Shown piece by piece: positions 47,372 to 57,296 of a stretch of 64,000 nt of DNA. Each line of letters begins with the position of its first letter. Position 1 is the stretch's first letter. The notes below the pieces were generated by a model. That model was given only the letters and a program-made list of their open reading frames with translations. It did not search any database and was not told the origin of the DNA. Position numbers and translations under genes: made by a program. Source of the stretch: a virus; IMG/VR virus record IMGVR_UViG_3300036715_000363, positions 1-64,000 of that record; one strand, given 5' to 3'.

Positions 47372-47387
47372 ATTAACCTCAGCAGTT

Positions 47388-48800
47388 TTAGCCTATTGCG
47401 GCTTTTATTAAAAGGATTATAATAGGTAAGTAATAGAACTGTTCTAATCTACCCCATTGTCTAAAGTTTTTAACTACAGAATATAATCTAGTAGGATTTA
47501 CTACATTACCTTTTAAATAATCCATTGTAATTATTTCTAATAAACTTAATGGCGCGTCACCTTTATAAAATGCACTAGAGAATACATAGTAGTCATCTAC
47601 CAACACATCTTTTATTATTGGTGTCGTTACATTATCATCTATATATACATCAGTTAATATCTGAGATAAGTCACCAGTAGTAGTTGGTACTTCTTTTAAA
47701 TTATCGTAAGATACATATTTTAACACAGTCTCAGGATAATCTACGTATATAAAACCTTCTGTATAAAAAGGATTTAATACAACTTCATTATAATTGGAGC
47801 TACTACGAAGACTCTGATCTGGAACTAATGGATAGGTAGTAAACTGTATACCACTGAATCTAAATCCATTTAGCATTGGGTTGCCACTAAATAATCTATA
47901 CGTAACTAAACCCATCTTTTTATTAGCATGTCTTAGTATATCTATATTTCTATTTATTAAAGCTGTCCATAATGTATCTTGTCCTAAATTAGGATCTTTA
48001 TCTAAATTTAGTACACGTGTAGATCTAATTTCTTTAGCATCAAAAGTAGACACTACCTTCATTATAAATTCTACAACTAAACTATCATAAGCTGCAAATT
48101 TTTGACCAGGTATAATCAATGTATTATACTCGGTATTAAAAAAAGCATTAAAGAAATACTGACATACTTCGTCATAAAGTATATTTAGATTAGCTATATT
48201 TTTATAGTCTTCACTAACTATGTTAGGATTTTTATTAGCTGCTAAGAAATCTTTATAAAAGTAAACTGTCTTAATTACTTTACTTTCTAAATCTTTATAT
48301 CTTTCACTATCTTTAGTAATATTAGCGGTTAATGCATAAGAAATAGTAAATACTGAATCTCTATTAAAGGTCTTTCTGCTTACTTCTTTAATAGTAAAGA
48401 TACCATCAAAACCATCACCTATATCAGCAACAAACATATCTCCTATGTTTGGAACTAAAGGAGGATATACGTTAGCTTCACCAGTCACTAAAGTAGTACT
48501 AGTTTCTGAATCTTCAGTAGATGATAATGGAGCAGTTACCATTAATTCAAGTCTAGTTATTTTTGAATATTGCTGATATACACTACTTTGACCATTATCT
48601 AATTCTTTTAGATCATTGTGATTAGCAACTACCTGACTATAATAATCTACTGTATAAGAAGAACCGTCTACGTAAGATATAGTAGATGTTAGCGGAGTAT
48701 AAGCATCATCTGTTATTACGCCTTTATACTCCGTTGGTTCTACTTTAGGTAGATTAGGTTTTACTTTATTTACTACTGGTTTAGCCTTTGCAATAGCCAT
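47388..48800 (-). CDS. Structural protein (470 residues)
   Basis: Ribosome-binding site GCGAGA. Basic N-terminal tail (AIAKAKPVVNKVKPNLPKVE), then mixed alpha/beta with a SYVDGSSYTVDYYSQVVANH segment. It ends in a hydrophobic helix (YYLPIIILLIKAAIG). Not recognised. It lies in an unbroken run of same-strand structural genes. Confidence 0.5.
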   Translation of the reverse strand: MAIAKAKPVVNKVKPNLPKVEPTEYKGVITDDAYTPLTSTISYVDGSSYTVDYYSQVVANHNDLKELDNGQSSVYQQYSKITRLELMVTAPLSSTEDSETSTTLVTGEANVYPPLVPNIGDMFVADIGDGFDGIFTIKEVSRKTFNRDSVFTISYALTANITKDSERYKDLESKVIKTVYFYKDFLAANKNPNIVSEDYKNIANLNILYDEVCQYFFNAFFNTEYNTLIIPGQKFAAYDSLVVEFIMKVVSTFDAKEIRSTRVLNLDKDPNLGQDTLWTALINRNIDILRHANKKMGLVTYRLFSGNPMLNGFRFSGIQFTTYPLVPDQSLRSSSNYNEVVLNPFYTEGFIYVDYPETVLKYVSYDNLKEVPTTTGDLSQILTDVYIDDNVTTPIIKDVLVDDYYVFSSAFYKGDAPLSLLEIITMDYLKGNVVNPTRLYSVVKNFRQWGRLEQFYYLPIIILLIKAAIG

Positions 48801-48802
48801 TT

Positions 48803-50419
48803 TTATCTCGCTTTATTTGCGCTAGCAACTACATATGTAATTGCTACAGTTTTAGTCGATTGTTGATTAGCTCTTAAATACTCTAAGCTAGGTCCACGTA
48901 AATCTTTTAAAAAATCACTAGGCTTACCAAATATACCATTACCAGGATTAAAAGATAATCCAGTTAAGTACCTATAAAGTATATTAAAGTCTGCGGCAGT
49001 GATACGTCTATTTAAACCAAGAGAAGTAATGCCAGGTAGATTACGCAGTATTTCATTTATAGCAATAATTATCTTAAGAAAAGCTTTAGGATATAATCTT
49101 AATCTATCTATAGCGGCTCTATCTAACATTGTTAAGTCAGTAACAATTGCAAAGCGTACTCGACTATTTACTCGTAAATCTAAATCATTGGCAGCACGTA
49201 CGTTTAGATTACTATCGCATACTAAACTATTACTAGGCTCTAAATTTTTAAAAGTATATAGGTCTAATTGTAATATAGATTTATATCTCTTACCAATAAA
49301 TGGATATTCAGATTTCATAATAAACTCTAGAATATCTTGATCTATTGTTATATCACCTAACTCTTCTAAATTTAATAAATCTCTTTTATTATTTTCTACT
49401 TCACATAGAGCAAAAAATACACTACCAGTACCGTTAGGAGTAGTTTCGGCTATGAATTCATCAGTATCTGGTATATTGATAACTGGTTTTAATTCTAAAG
49501 CATGAGTAGCTTGTTCTTGTGCTTCAAAATAATGTAAAGCATTTAAACTACTAGTATAAGACTGAGGCACTAAATCTATATCTAACTCATTTCTATTAGA
49601 GTTAATGAACCTATTATCCAACATCTGGTTATGTACCATTATTGGATAAATTACATTACACATTGAAGGACGCTCATAAGTAAACTTATAAGAGAAGCTA
49701 ATTGTCCATGAGGAATTAGCATCATCCTTCTCAGGCTTCTCTGGGTTGCCCTGAAAGTCGAATAGACCCACTATCCTAGATTGAGTTTCACTAATGGCTC
49801 TAATAGACTGTTTACCATCTAGAGTACCTATTGTAGTAAATCTATTAGAAGCATGTGAATCAAAGTACTCTTCAAATGTTTCACCATATCCTTCAACATT
49901 TTCTCTAAGTGTATATACTTCATTTAGTAAATCAAAAAATGGTTCTGGTACTGAATAATGGTAATTGATTTTATGTAGATTCATTTCTCTTAATTGAGAA
50001 GAATGCATTCTAATATCATCTCTCCATCTCAATACCTCTGTCTTACTACTAGAACGATACTTAAAGTTAATAGTAACATCTGTAGTAACATAGCTAGGCT
50101 TAATATATACACTTAAAGCAGTATCTGAAAATATTGGTAAATGTTCTTTTCTAGTAAGGGCAATATTACCTAAAGCATCAGGTGTATATTCTTCTATTAC
50201 TTCAATATGAATAAACTTATTATTTAAGTATTCAGCATCTCTATTATTCTCACCAATGTTTGTGCCTGGTTGCTGCATTCTATCCATATCACCAGGAAAT
50301 AATATTTTTACATCTTTATCTATCTTAGTTATTTTCTGTATATCTTTTATTACACTGATAGCTATTGGTCTAGATATAGACTGCATTACTTCAGGTATAG
50401 TCATACTTACATTTGGCAT
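48803..50419 (-). CDS. Structural protein (538 residues)
   Basis: Ribosome-binding site TAGGT. It opens MPNVSMTIPEVMQSISRPIA. The middle has beta strands with charged loops, and the C-terminal 140 residues are rich in Arg/Leu/Asn helices (RLYPKAFLKIIIAINEILRN). First gene of the run 43323-50419. No family recognised; tail or baseplate by position. Confidence 0.5.
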   Translation of the reverse strand: MPNVSMTIPEVMQSISRPIAISVIKDIQKITKIDKDVKILFPGDMDRMQQPGTNIGENNRDAEYLNNKFIHIEVIEEYTPDALGNIALTRKEHLPIFSDTALSVYIKPSYVTTDVTINFKYRSSSKTEVLRWRDDIRMHSSQLREMNLHKINYHYSVPEPFFDLLNEVYTLRENVEGYGETFEEYFDSHASNRFTTIGTLDGKQSIRAISETQSRIVGLFDFQGNPEKPEKDDANSSWTISFSYKFTYERPSMCNVIYPIMVHNQMLDNRFINSNRNELDIDLVPQSYTSSLNALHYFEAQEQATHALELKPVINIPDTDEFIAETTPNGTGSVFFALCEVENNKRDLLNLEELGDITIDQDILEFIMKSEYPFIGKRYKSILQLDLYTFKNLEPSNSLVCDSNLNVRAANDLDLRVNSRVRFAIVTDLTMLDRAAIDRLRLYPKAFLKIIIAINEILRNLPGITSLGLNRRITAADFNILYRYLTGLSFNPGNGIFGKPSDFLKDLRGPSLEYLRANQQSTKTVAITYVVASANKAR

Positions 50420-50479
50420 AATAATTACCTACGTTTTAGTTAATCATTAGATTATCTGCTTTTTTAAAATTTACATAAA

Positions 50480-50515
50480 ATATACTCCTAGACAAATTAA
50501 TGTCTAGGAGTATAT
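50480..50515. terminator. Hairpin terminator
   Basis: 15-bp arms ATATACTCCTAGACA / TGTCTAGGAGTATAT, just past the stop of the head-interior gene at 50538. Confidence 0.85.
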
Positions 50516-50537
50516 TTATTTTACAAACTAAGTAAGA

Positions 50538-51872
50538 TTACTTACCAGATTTCCAGTTGCTAATAGAAGCAGCAACATAGTTCAGAGCCAAGTTACCACC
50601 CTTAGAAGCTTCTTTCTGTGGGAAAGATGCATAAACACGAACAGTTTCACCTAAAGATACCATTAATTTTTTAATGGCAGCAATAGTTTTCTTTTCTTTT
50701 TCAGCAACTTCTTTGTCATCTTTATTTTCTTTACCAGCTAAAGACATAGCATTTTTCATAGCAGCTTCAATTGCTTTATCTGCTTTATCAAATACTTTAG
50801 AAACACCTTCAGAAGCTTTAACAGCTTTGCACAAAGAAATAACTTCATTACAAATCTTAATTGCTTCATCTTTTTTAGCAGTGTCGCATTTTTCTTTAAC
50901 TTCTAGATCTTCTTTTTCAGCAGTTACAGATTTAGTGATAACAACACCACTTTCTTCTTCTTCATCAGTACCTTCAATTTTTTCAACATATACAACTATA
51001 TAAGAACCAGATAACATTTCTTTACTAGCGCGTAATGTTGAAGCTTCTTCAGAATCAAGACCAATAGTTTCAGCTAATTTAGTATCTGTTGCACCTTGTG
51101 GCTTAGAAATACTATCCATAGCATCAAAAGCTTCTTTAGAACTTTTTGCATTAGCTACTCGTTGCATAACAGCTGCAACTGTTTCAGCAGCTGATTTAGC
51201 AGAACCGAGTTCTTCTTTAATATTAGCAATAGCTCCCATAAGACGAGATACTTTGAAAGTACCATCTTCATTAAAAGCAGTAGCAATAGCTGCATTTTCA
51301 AATTCTTCAGTTTCAATTACAGATGTGCCTTGTGCGCATTTCTCACGCAATGCTATAGCACGTTTTTCCATACGTACGTTAGAATCTGTAAGGAACTTGT
51401 AAAAGTCTACAAGCTTAGCCCAGATTTTTTTGAAACCAGCAACAATAGCTGCCCATATTTTTTTAACTGTTTCTACAATACCTTCAACAGTAATACGCGT
51501 AGCAGTAATACGTGAGCTACGTGAACCAAAAGATTCAGTTGCTGGAACAATGCTAGAACCACGAACACCAAGACGACGACAGATAGATTCTACAGCAACT
51601 TCAGTAACGCGAGCTGCGTCTTCTGACATGCCTTCACCACCTTCATCAATTGTATCAGCAGCAACATCACCAATAGCTTCTAAATCTTCAGCACCTTCTT
51701 CAGCATCTTCAATAGCTGCTTGAACTTCTTCAATTTCATCATGGCTATCTTGAACTGCTTGATCAGCTTGCATTGCATCAGCAGCGCCCGCATCAACACC
51801 TTCAGCCATTTCAACACCAACGCTACCTTCATCTTCCATTACTGCTACCAGACCTTTACGACGAATACTCAT
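50538..51872 (-). CDS. Probable head-interior (inner-body-like) protein
   Basis: 444 residues from the ATG at 51872 (site GGAG, 7 bp away); an upstream TTG is less likely. Residues 10-95 are extremely Asp/Glu/Ala-rich, followed by RLGVRGSSIVPATESFG and EGIVETVKKIWAAIVAGFKK, an amphipathic helix, then a long helical body. This order (acidic propeptide, ATESF-like junction, Trp-containing helix) recalls the internal head proteins of phiKZ-like phages that the prohead protease trims after small-x-Glu sites. It also suits high expression: codon use is plainer and richer in GC than neighbours. Confidence 0.6.
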   Translation of the reverse strand: MSIRRKGLVAVMEDEGSVGVEMAEGVDAGAADAMQADQAVQDSHDEIEEVQAAIEDAEEGAEDLEAIGDVAADTIDEGGEGMSEDAARVTEVAVESICRRLGVRGSSIVPATESFGSRSSRITATRITVEGIVETVKKIWAAIVAGFKKIWAKLVDFYKFLTDSNVRMEKRAIALREKCAQGTSVIETEEFENAAIATAFNEDGTFKVSRLMGAIANIKEELGSAKSAAETVAAVMQRVANAKSSKEAFDAMDSISKPQGATDTKLAETIGLDSEEASTLRASKEMLSGSYIVVYVEKIEGTDEEEESGVVITKSVTAEKEDLEVKEKCDTAKKDEAIKICNEVISLCKAVKASEGVSKVFDKADKAIEAAMKNAMSLAGKENKDDKEVAEKEKKTIAAIKKLMVSLGETVRVYASFPQKEASKGGNLALNYVAASISNWKSGK

Positions 51873-51952
51873 GAGATTCTCCAAATTTAAATTTAATTAA
51901 CAAACACTAGTGTGTGGAAGTATTTCTACCTCAAACAATTAGCAAAAATATT

Positions 51953-53467
51953 TTAACTATAAGCTTTTATTAAAGACTTACAATATTGAGTAGATGCATT
52001 TAAATGTTTAATTGCATAGTTCTGTAATGTTAAGCTACCTGATATAAAAGTAACATCTATGAAACCCGCTTTCAAAGATATAAAGTGAATTAAAGACTCT
52101 CTAGTAGATACTTGTTCTTTAGATTTGTATAAGAACCCAAGGTAATCACGTAGTCCAGACTTTAAACTCTCTTTAATTTTTATTACTTCATCAAATACTT
52201 TATCCTGCTTAATACCGATATCACAAATCATAGTTAACTCTTCTAGATATTTTTCGAGATTATCTATATTTATAAATGGTACTTCTTCAGGTACATTACT
52301 TTCATTAACTTCAAACCCTAAGAATATCTTAGAGTGTTTATAAGCTTCTTCTATTAACTCATTACTAGCTAAAACTTTACTAGGTGCATATCCTAATAAA
52401 ATTTCATCACCAGGTAATAGTTTATTATAAGCATAAGTATCTAAACCTTCATGATCAGGTTCATATCCTTTCACAGTCTTTTTAGTGAATCCTGTAAATG
52501 AAATATCTTCAACCATAAATCTGTTAGGTTTATTAACATCACCTTTAGATACTCTACTAATTAAAGTTTTAGTACTGGCTAAATTATTACGAACCTTTAT
52601 TAAAATTTCATTTGTGTAAGCATTAAATAATTCTAAAAATACAGAACTATTTTTATCAAAATTAAAATTATCTTTTATTTTTAATAATTTAATATATTCT
52701 TTACTTTTATATAACTCTTCTTCACTATTAAATTCTTTTTTAGTAGTTAAAGACTTATAAAGATTTAAGGCTTCTTTTAATTTAACAATTTTAGCTTTGT
52801 AAGATTTAAAAGTAAATATATGCTTCTTAGCAAATTTAACAATAGCAATAGATGATTTAATTAATGAAGATAATATTTTCTCTATAGAATAAAGTATACC
52901 TCTACCTACCGCCTTAACTAAATCTGGACCATGCGCTACACCTAATCCAGCAACATATTTAATACCATCTAAAGCAGCGTTACCAGCATAACTAGCGCCG
53001 TCTAAAGCAGCCTGTCCTAAATAAGAACCAGCTGATTTTAAATGATCAGAAAAGTCTTCACTACTAACACTATAACCAGTATCACTATAATGCTCTCTGA
53101 GGCTCTCTATAGCTTCTTTAGTCTCTTTATTTGCTTCAGTAGGTGTCTCTGTATCATCTTCGGCTTTATCATCTTCAGGAGCCGCTGGTTTGGCTTCAGC
53201 ACTATTATCTTTTTTAACATCTGGTTCATCTGTATCGCTATCATCTTCAGTAGCATCTTTAGGTTCGGAATCTGTTGCAGGTGGTGTATCATCAGCCGGA
53301 GGCTCTGAAGAATCTACTGGTGGTTCTTCTTCAGCTTTTTTAGCTTCAGATAAGTCTTGATATAAATTATCAAAATCATCACCTTTAGATTCTTCAATTT
53401 TAGCTTCTGCTACTTTGTCTACATTCAACTCAGAATCTTCGAAAGAAAGAATTCTTTTGCGTTTCAT
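51953..53467 (-). CDS. Probable head-interior protein with acidic propeptide
   Basis: 504 residues from the ATG at 53467, two bases after the upstream stop region, so coupled. Basic start (MKRKRILSF), then about 110 residues of Pro/Glu/Asp/Thr (PPVDSSEPPADDTPPATDSE) that must be disordered, then YSVSSEDFSDHLKSAGSYLG and an amphipathic region (ILYSIEKILSSLIKSSIAIV). The architecture parallels the protein coded at 50538, and cleavage between the two parts is likely. Function inferred from composition and position. Confidence 0.55.
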   Translation of the reverse strand: MKRKRILSFEDSELNVDKVAEAKIEESKGDDFDNLYQDLSEAKKAEEEPPVDSSEPPADDTPPATDSEPKDATEDDSDTDEPDVKKDNSAEAKPAAPEDDKAEDDTETPTEANKETKEAIESLREHYSDTGYSVSSEDFSDHLKSAGSYLGQAALDGASYAGNAALDGIKYVAGLGVAHGPDLVKAVGRGILYSIEKILSSLIKSSIAIVKFAKKHIFTFKSYKAKIVKLKEALNLYKSLTTKKEFNSEEELYKSKEYIKLLKIKDNFNFDKNSSVFLELFNAYTNEILIKVRNNLASTKTLISRVSKGDVNKPNRFMVEDISFTGFTKKTVKGYEPDHEGLDTYAYNKLLPGDEILLGYAPSKVLASNELIEEAYKHSKIFLGFEVNESNVPEEVPFINIDNLEKYLEELTMICDIGIKQDKVFDEVIKIKESLKSGLRDYLGFLYKSKEQVSTRESLIHFISLKAGFIDVTFISGSLTLQNYAIKHLNASTQYCKSLIKAYS

Positions 53468-53468
53468 T

Positions 53469-54071
53469 TTAAATTTTTCTATTGACAATGTCTATTGACT
53501 TATTCTTACCAAAGACAATAAAACAAAATGTTAATAAATCTTTAAAACCACCTTCATGAGAAGTCCAGCAACTCAACGCTTCTATCAAACTTTCATTCTC
53601 AAATAAAGAATTAAATTCACTTCTATAAGTGGGTGTAGCTTTAGGTACATTTTCTTGTTTTAAAGATGGACCACCAACTAATCTAATCCAGGTTTCAACG
53701 TTAACAGAACGCTTACCTTCACTAATAAATTTGATAGTGTCATTTAAAAATTCAATATGTAGATTACTATAATACTTACTACTACGTTGTAAGTCTAACC
53801 AATATCTAAAGTTGTTTACATTAAAACAATCTAATACTTCTTGTAAAACAGTTTCTCTAAACTCAAATGAACGAATAATCTTTTCATCAGCATCAAACTC
53901 TTCATAAACTTTAGTAATACCTGGATGATAAAGGAATGGTTTATCATCCTCAATAACAGGCTTACTTAATTTCATAGGTATGAAGTTATCAATTTTATCG
54001 TCTTTTACACTTTGTAATAGTTTACTATTTTCTACAGATAAGAACCCGCTTTGTAAAATAGCTAATTTCAT
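53469..54071 (-). CDS. Unknown virion-region protein (200 residues)
   Basis: Ribosome-binding site GGGG. Alpha/beta without a known motif (EVLDCFNVNNFRYWLDLQRS). It sits between two probable head genes with minimal spacing on both sides. It could be a head-completion or chaperone protein, by context only. Confidence 0.5.
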   Translation of the reverse strand: MKLAILQSGFLSVENSKLLQSVKDDKIDNFIPMKLSKPVIEDDKPFLYHPGITKVYEEFDADEKIIRSFEFRETVLQEVLDCFNVNNFRYWLDLQRSSKYYSNLHIEFLNDTIKFISEGKRSVNVETWIRLVGGPSLKQENVPKATPTYRSEFNSLFENESLIEALSCWTSHEGGFKDLLTFCFIVFGKNKSIDIVNRKI

Positions 54072-54073
54072 TT

Positions 54074-54973
54074 TTAAACCCCTTCAATTTTAGCCATCTT
54101 ATATTCTAAAGTATCTATACGACTTTGCAAGTAATCTATTTCTTTTTCTACTTGCATGTCAGCTTTACCTGAGTTAGCATTCTTTAAGTTTAATAGACGC
54201 AGTTCTAGCATACGCTTCTTATCTTTAAATGCAGCATAGCGATCAGCTTGCCATTCAGCATATAACATACGGATACGATAGATAGGATTGTTATCAAACC
54301 CTACTAACAGTCCTGTACCAAATGGATCTATATCTGATTCTTTAAATGCAGAAGATACTGTACTATAGTTTTTAGAATTAACAATGATATCTGGTACAGC
54401 TAATAACTTCTTAGCAAATTCTTCTGGCTTCTCACTATAGACAGCAAGTAAACTAGCAAATGTAGGTAAGTCTTTATTAATAGTCTTAATCTGCATTGGT
54501 GTCAGTTGGAAAGAATCAGGCGCACCTTCATCATGCAATACATTAGTTTCTTCAGCATAAACTAAAGTAAGTAAGTTTACAGAGTGACGTGATATAAATG
54601 ATATCTGATCAGCCGCTCTAACTAAAATAGTTTTTACAGCAGACATACCGTCTTTAATAACGTCAGCTTCTAATGTATCTTCTAACTTTTCATTTACAAT
54701 ATTTAAGTTAGCTAGAACATTTGGTAAAGCTTTAGTAATTTCTAAAACAAAATTCTTTTCAGTAGTCTTCTTATCAAAGTTTCTATAAAAGATATTATTT
54801 AAATCTTTAGCTTTATCTGATTTAAATTTATTTGATTTAAAATATAAAGCAGCTTCAGTATAGGCTGGTATAGAGCCGTCAGACAACTCTTTTTGAGTTA
54901 TTCTAACGTCATCCATAATAGTACTCTTATTAAAGCGTGGCAATAGTATTGAAATAAAATCAACTATTTTCAT
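54074..54973 (-). CDS. Virion-region protein with C-terminal coiled coil
   Basis: 299 residues from the ATG at 54973 (site AAGGAC); the longer start at 55009 lies in the end of the upstream gene. Helical; the last 65 residues (KKRMLELRLLNLKNANSGKA and on) are a coiled coil. No recognised family. Confidence 0.5.
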   Translation of the reverse strand: MKIVDFISILLPRFNKSTIMDDVRITQKELSDGSIPAYTEAALYFKSNKFKSDKAKDLNNIFYRNFDKKTTEKNFVLEITKALPNVLANLNIVNEKLEDTLEADVIKDGMSAVKTILVRAADQISFISRHSVNLLTLVYAEETNVLHDEGAPDSFQLTPMQIKTINKDLPTFASLLAVYSEKPEEFAKKLLAVPDIIVNSKNYSTVSSAFKESDIDPFGTGLLVGFDNNPIYRIRMLYAEWQADRYAAFKDKKRMLELRLLNLKNANSGKADMQVEKEIDYLQSRIDTLEYKMAKIEGV

Positions 54974-54983
54974 AATTTTGTCC

Positions 54984-56171
54984 TTAGAATTGTGCAGGGC
55001 TACCTGCATTTAATGATTTCAATATGTCCATTATTTCTGGACCTTTATTTTTATTGCTAGCTTTAAGATCTTTAACACTAACTTCTGTAGCGCCAGATAT
55101 ACCACGCTGATAGAAAGTTACACGTTCCCAATCTCTATCGACTACTACAATAATCATAGCGTATGTATTCTCAAAAGCTTTTTGACGAATACGTGGATTA
55201 GATAATTTGCCTGATAATTGTTTTTCTAATTCAGCAGCACCTACTTCACTCAATATAAAGATATTAGATGCGCTAACTAATGATGGGTTATTAGAAATGA
55301 TGCCATATTTCTTAGAACGGTTTACGCGGTCAAGAATTTGCTTATATACACCGGACTCATCATTCAACAAAGCTTTCTTATGTTCGTCAATTAAATCTTG
55401 ACAGAATATTAAATCTTTAATTAAACTAATACGCCCAGATCTAAATGAATGGAAGCGTTCTACTAGCGTATTATCTTCTTTTTTAATAGCTAGTAAATGA
55501 ACCATACTTTCTGTAGGGATAGATGTTGTAGCTAATCTAATGTTAACTGGGATAGTTACTTTATCTTCACCAACACCTATATCAATGTTAATTAACTTAC
55601 CTACAGCCAAATTAGATAAATCTGGAATAGTTTTAGTTACGAAATCTTTATCAGCAGAAGCACCGTTAGGTTTTGCTTCTTCATCATGTAAATGTACTTT
55701 ATTTAATTCATCAATAAATTCTGTGGTTACTATTGAACGAGTCATCTGACGCATTTCTGATTCCATGGCTACTTTATTTGTAGTAGTAGGTAATCTAAAC
55801 TTATAGGCAGATATTGCTGTAGTATGGCGCTCATTCATACTTTCATTAATATATGTTAAATCATTAAAATGACGGTCAGGATTTAAACGATCTAAAGCTT
55901 TGATCACATGCGCATTTTGTAAATTAGTTGATAGTGCTATAGCTTGTAAATAGTAACCAGAAAAAATACTTAGCACTGATTGTAATACATCGTTAGTATA
56001 ATCTAAGTTTAAACAATCTGCGGAAATAATAGTCAGTGGCTCTACTCTAGCTATTTTCGTAGTGTCTATTAAAGACTTAGTATTGTAATTAGTACCTAAA
56101 CGCATTGCCATGTCGTACATATTACCAATCTTTTGGATAAAACTTTCTAATTCAGAACCAACTGATGCCAT
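54984..56171 (-). CDS. Structural protein (395 residues)
   Basis: Start at the ATG at 56171 after AGAGAGG; the longer in-frame extension has no ribosome-binding site and runs across the divergent start region. MASVGSELESFIQKIGNMYD opens a mixed alpha/beta protein that I do not recognise. It ends DILKSLNAGSPAQF. It faces away from the plus-strand structural gene at 56211, only 39 bp off. Confidence 0.5.
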   Translation of the reverse strand: MASVGSELESFIQKIGNMYDMAMRLGTNYNTKSLIDTTKIARVEPLTIISADCLNLDYTNDVLQSVLSIFSGYYLQAIALSTNLQNAHVIKALDRLNPDRHFNDLTYINESMNERHTTAISAYKFRLPTTTNKVAMESEMRQMTRSIVTTEFIDELNKVHLHDEEAKPNGASADKDFVTKTIPDLSNLAVGKLINIDIGVGEDKVTIPVNIRLATTSIPTESMVHLLAIKKEDNTLVERFHSFRSGRISLIKDLIFCQDLIDEHKKALLNDESGVYKQILDRVNRSKKYGIISNNPSLVSASNIFILSEVGAAELEKQLSGKLSNPRIRQKAFENTYAMIIVVVDRDWERVTFYQRGISGATEVSVKDLKASNKNKGPEIMDILKSLNAGSPAQF

Positions 56172-56210
56172 TTTGAAACCTCTCTTAAAATGTGTAGTTA
56201 CGGAGAAAAT

Positions 56211-57293
56211 ATGAGTAACGCAACAAAACCACCTGTAACATATAGTCTTGATGATTATTTCCAATCTATGCCTATAGGCTCAATAGATAAAGCATTAACC
56301 AATAACTTATATGGTATTAACCATAGACAGATACCTAATTCTTTGTTATCAAACAAAGATGTTTATGGTCTTACTTTCTTTGTAAGACCACAATTAAACT
56401 TAGATGAAAATAATGTTAAAAATGAAAGATTATTATATTCTTTATTAACCTCTACTGATACGAGTATACAAAGATTTGTTAGAACTACATTAGATCCTAG
56501 ATTAGTACATGGTAAACCAGGTACATCGCCATTATCTTGCCCTATTATGGATAATACTCAAGCATTCATTCCAGTGCTTAGTAATAACATAACAAATATT
56601 AGTGGATGGCCAGATATGGCTCTGCCGACCTTTACTTCTAAACCAGGTATTTATGAAGAAGCGTACTCACAAGCAGATGGCGTAGTAACTAACTATACCT
56701 CATTTGATATGGATGCTACATTCAGAAATACTCGTGGTGACCCAATACTTTATATGTTTTATATATGGGTTCATTATCAGTCTTTTGTTTTTCAAGGAAT
56801 ATTACAACCTTATCCTGATTTCATTGTTAGTAATACATTAGATTACACGACTAGAATATATAGATTAGTGTTAGATGTAAACAGAAAATATGTTAAGAAA
56901 ATTGCAGCTGTTGGAGCAGCTTTTCCTATTAGCGTACCTATTGGTCAATTCTTTGATTATACAACAGACAAACCTTATAATGATCAATCTAAAGATATAA
57001 CTATAAGATTTAGATGTATGGGGGTAATAGCACTAGATGACATATTAATTTTTGAGTTTAATGCCACCGTAGTAATCTTTAACCCGATGATGGGTGATAG
57101 GTATAGAGAAGCTAATATGGTTAAGATTAGCTATGATTTATTACAGCAGTTTAACAATAGAGGTTATGCTAGGATTGAACCAAAAACTTATGAATTAGAG
57201 TGGTGGGTTCCTAAAGATTTACACGCAGCAAAAACAGGCGCCTTTCTTAAAGCAAATTTAAATTGGGCTGACCAAACTGTAATAGGAGAATAA
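56211..57293 (+). CDS. Structural protein, baseplate or tail region
   Basis: 360 residues from the ATG at 56211 (site CGGAGA). It contains GDPILYMFYIWVHYQSFVFQ and a FNPMMGDRYREANMVKISYD segment near residues 298-317. No named family. It is immediately upstream of the 981-residue structural gene (3 bp), so the two are probably made together. Confidence 0.5.
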   Translation: MSNATKPPVTYSLDDYFQSMPIGSIDKALTNNLYGINHRQIPNSLLSNKDVYGLTFFVRPQLNLDENNVKNERLLYSLLTSTDTSIQRFVRTTLDPRLVHGKPGTSPLSCPIMDNTQAFIPVLSNNITNISGWPDMALPTFTSKPGIYEEAYSQADGVVTNYTSFDMDATFRNTRGDPILYMFYIWVHYQSFVFQGILQPYPDFIVSNTLDYTTRIYRLVLDVNRKYVKKIAAVGAAFPISVPIGQFFDYTTDKPYNDQSKDITIRFRCMGVIALDDILIFEFNATVVIFNPMMGDRYREANMVKISYDLLQQFNNRGYARIEPKTYELEWWVPKDLHAAKTGAFLKANLNWADQTVIGE

Positions 57294-57296
57294 TAG

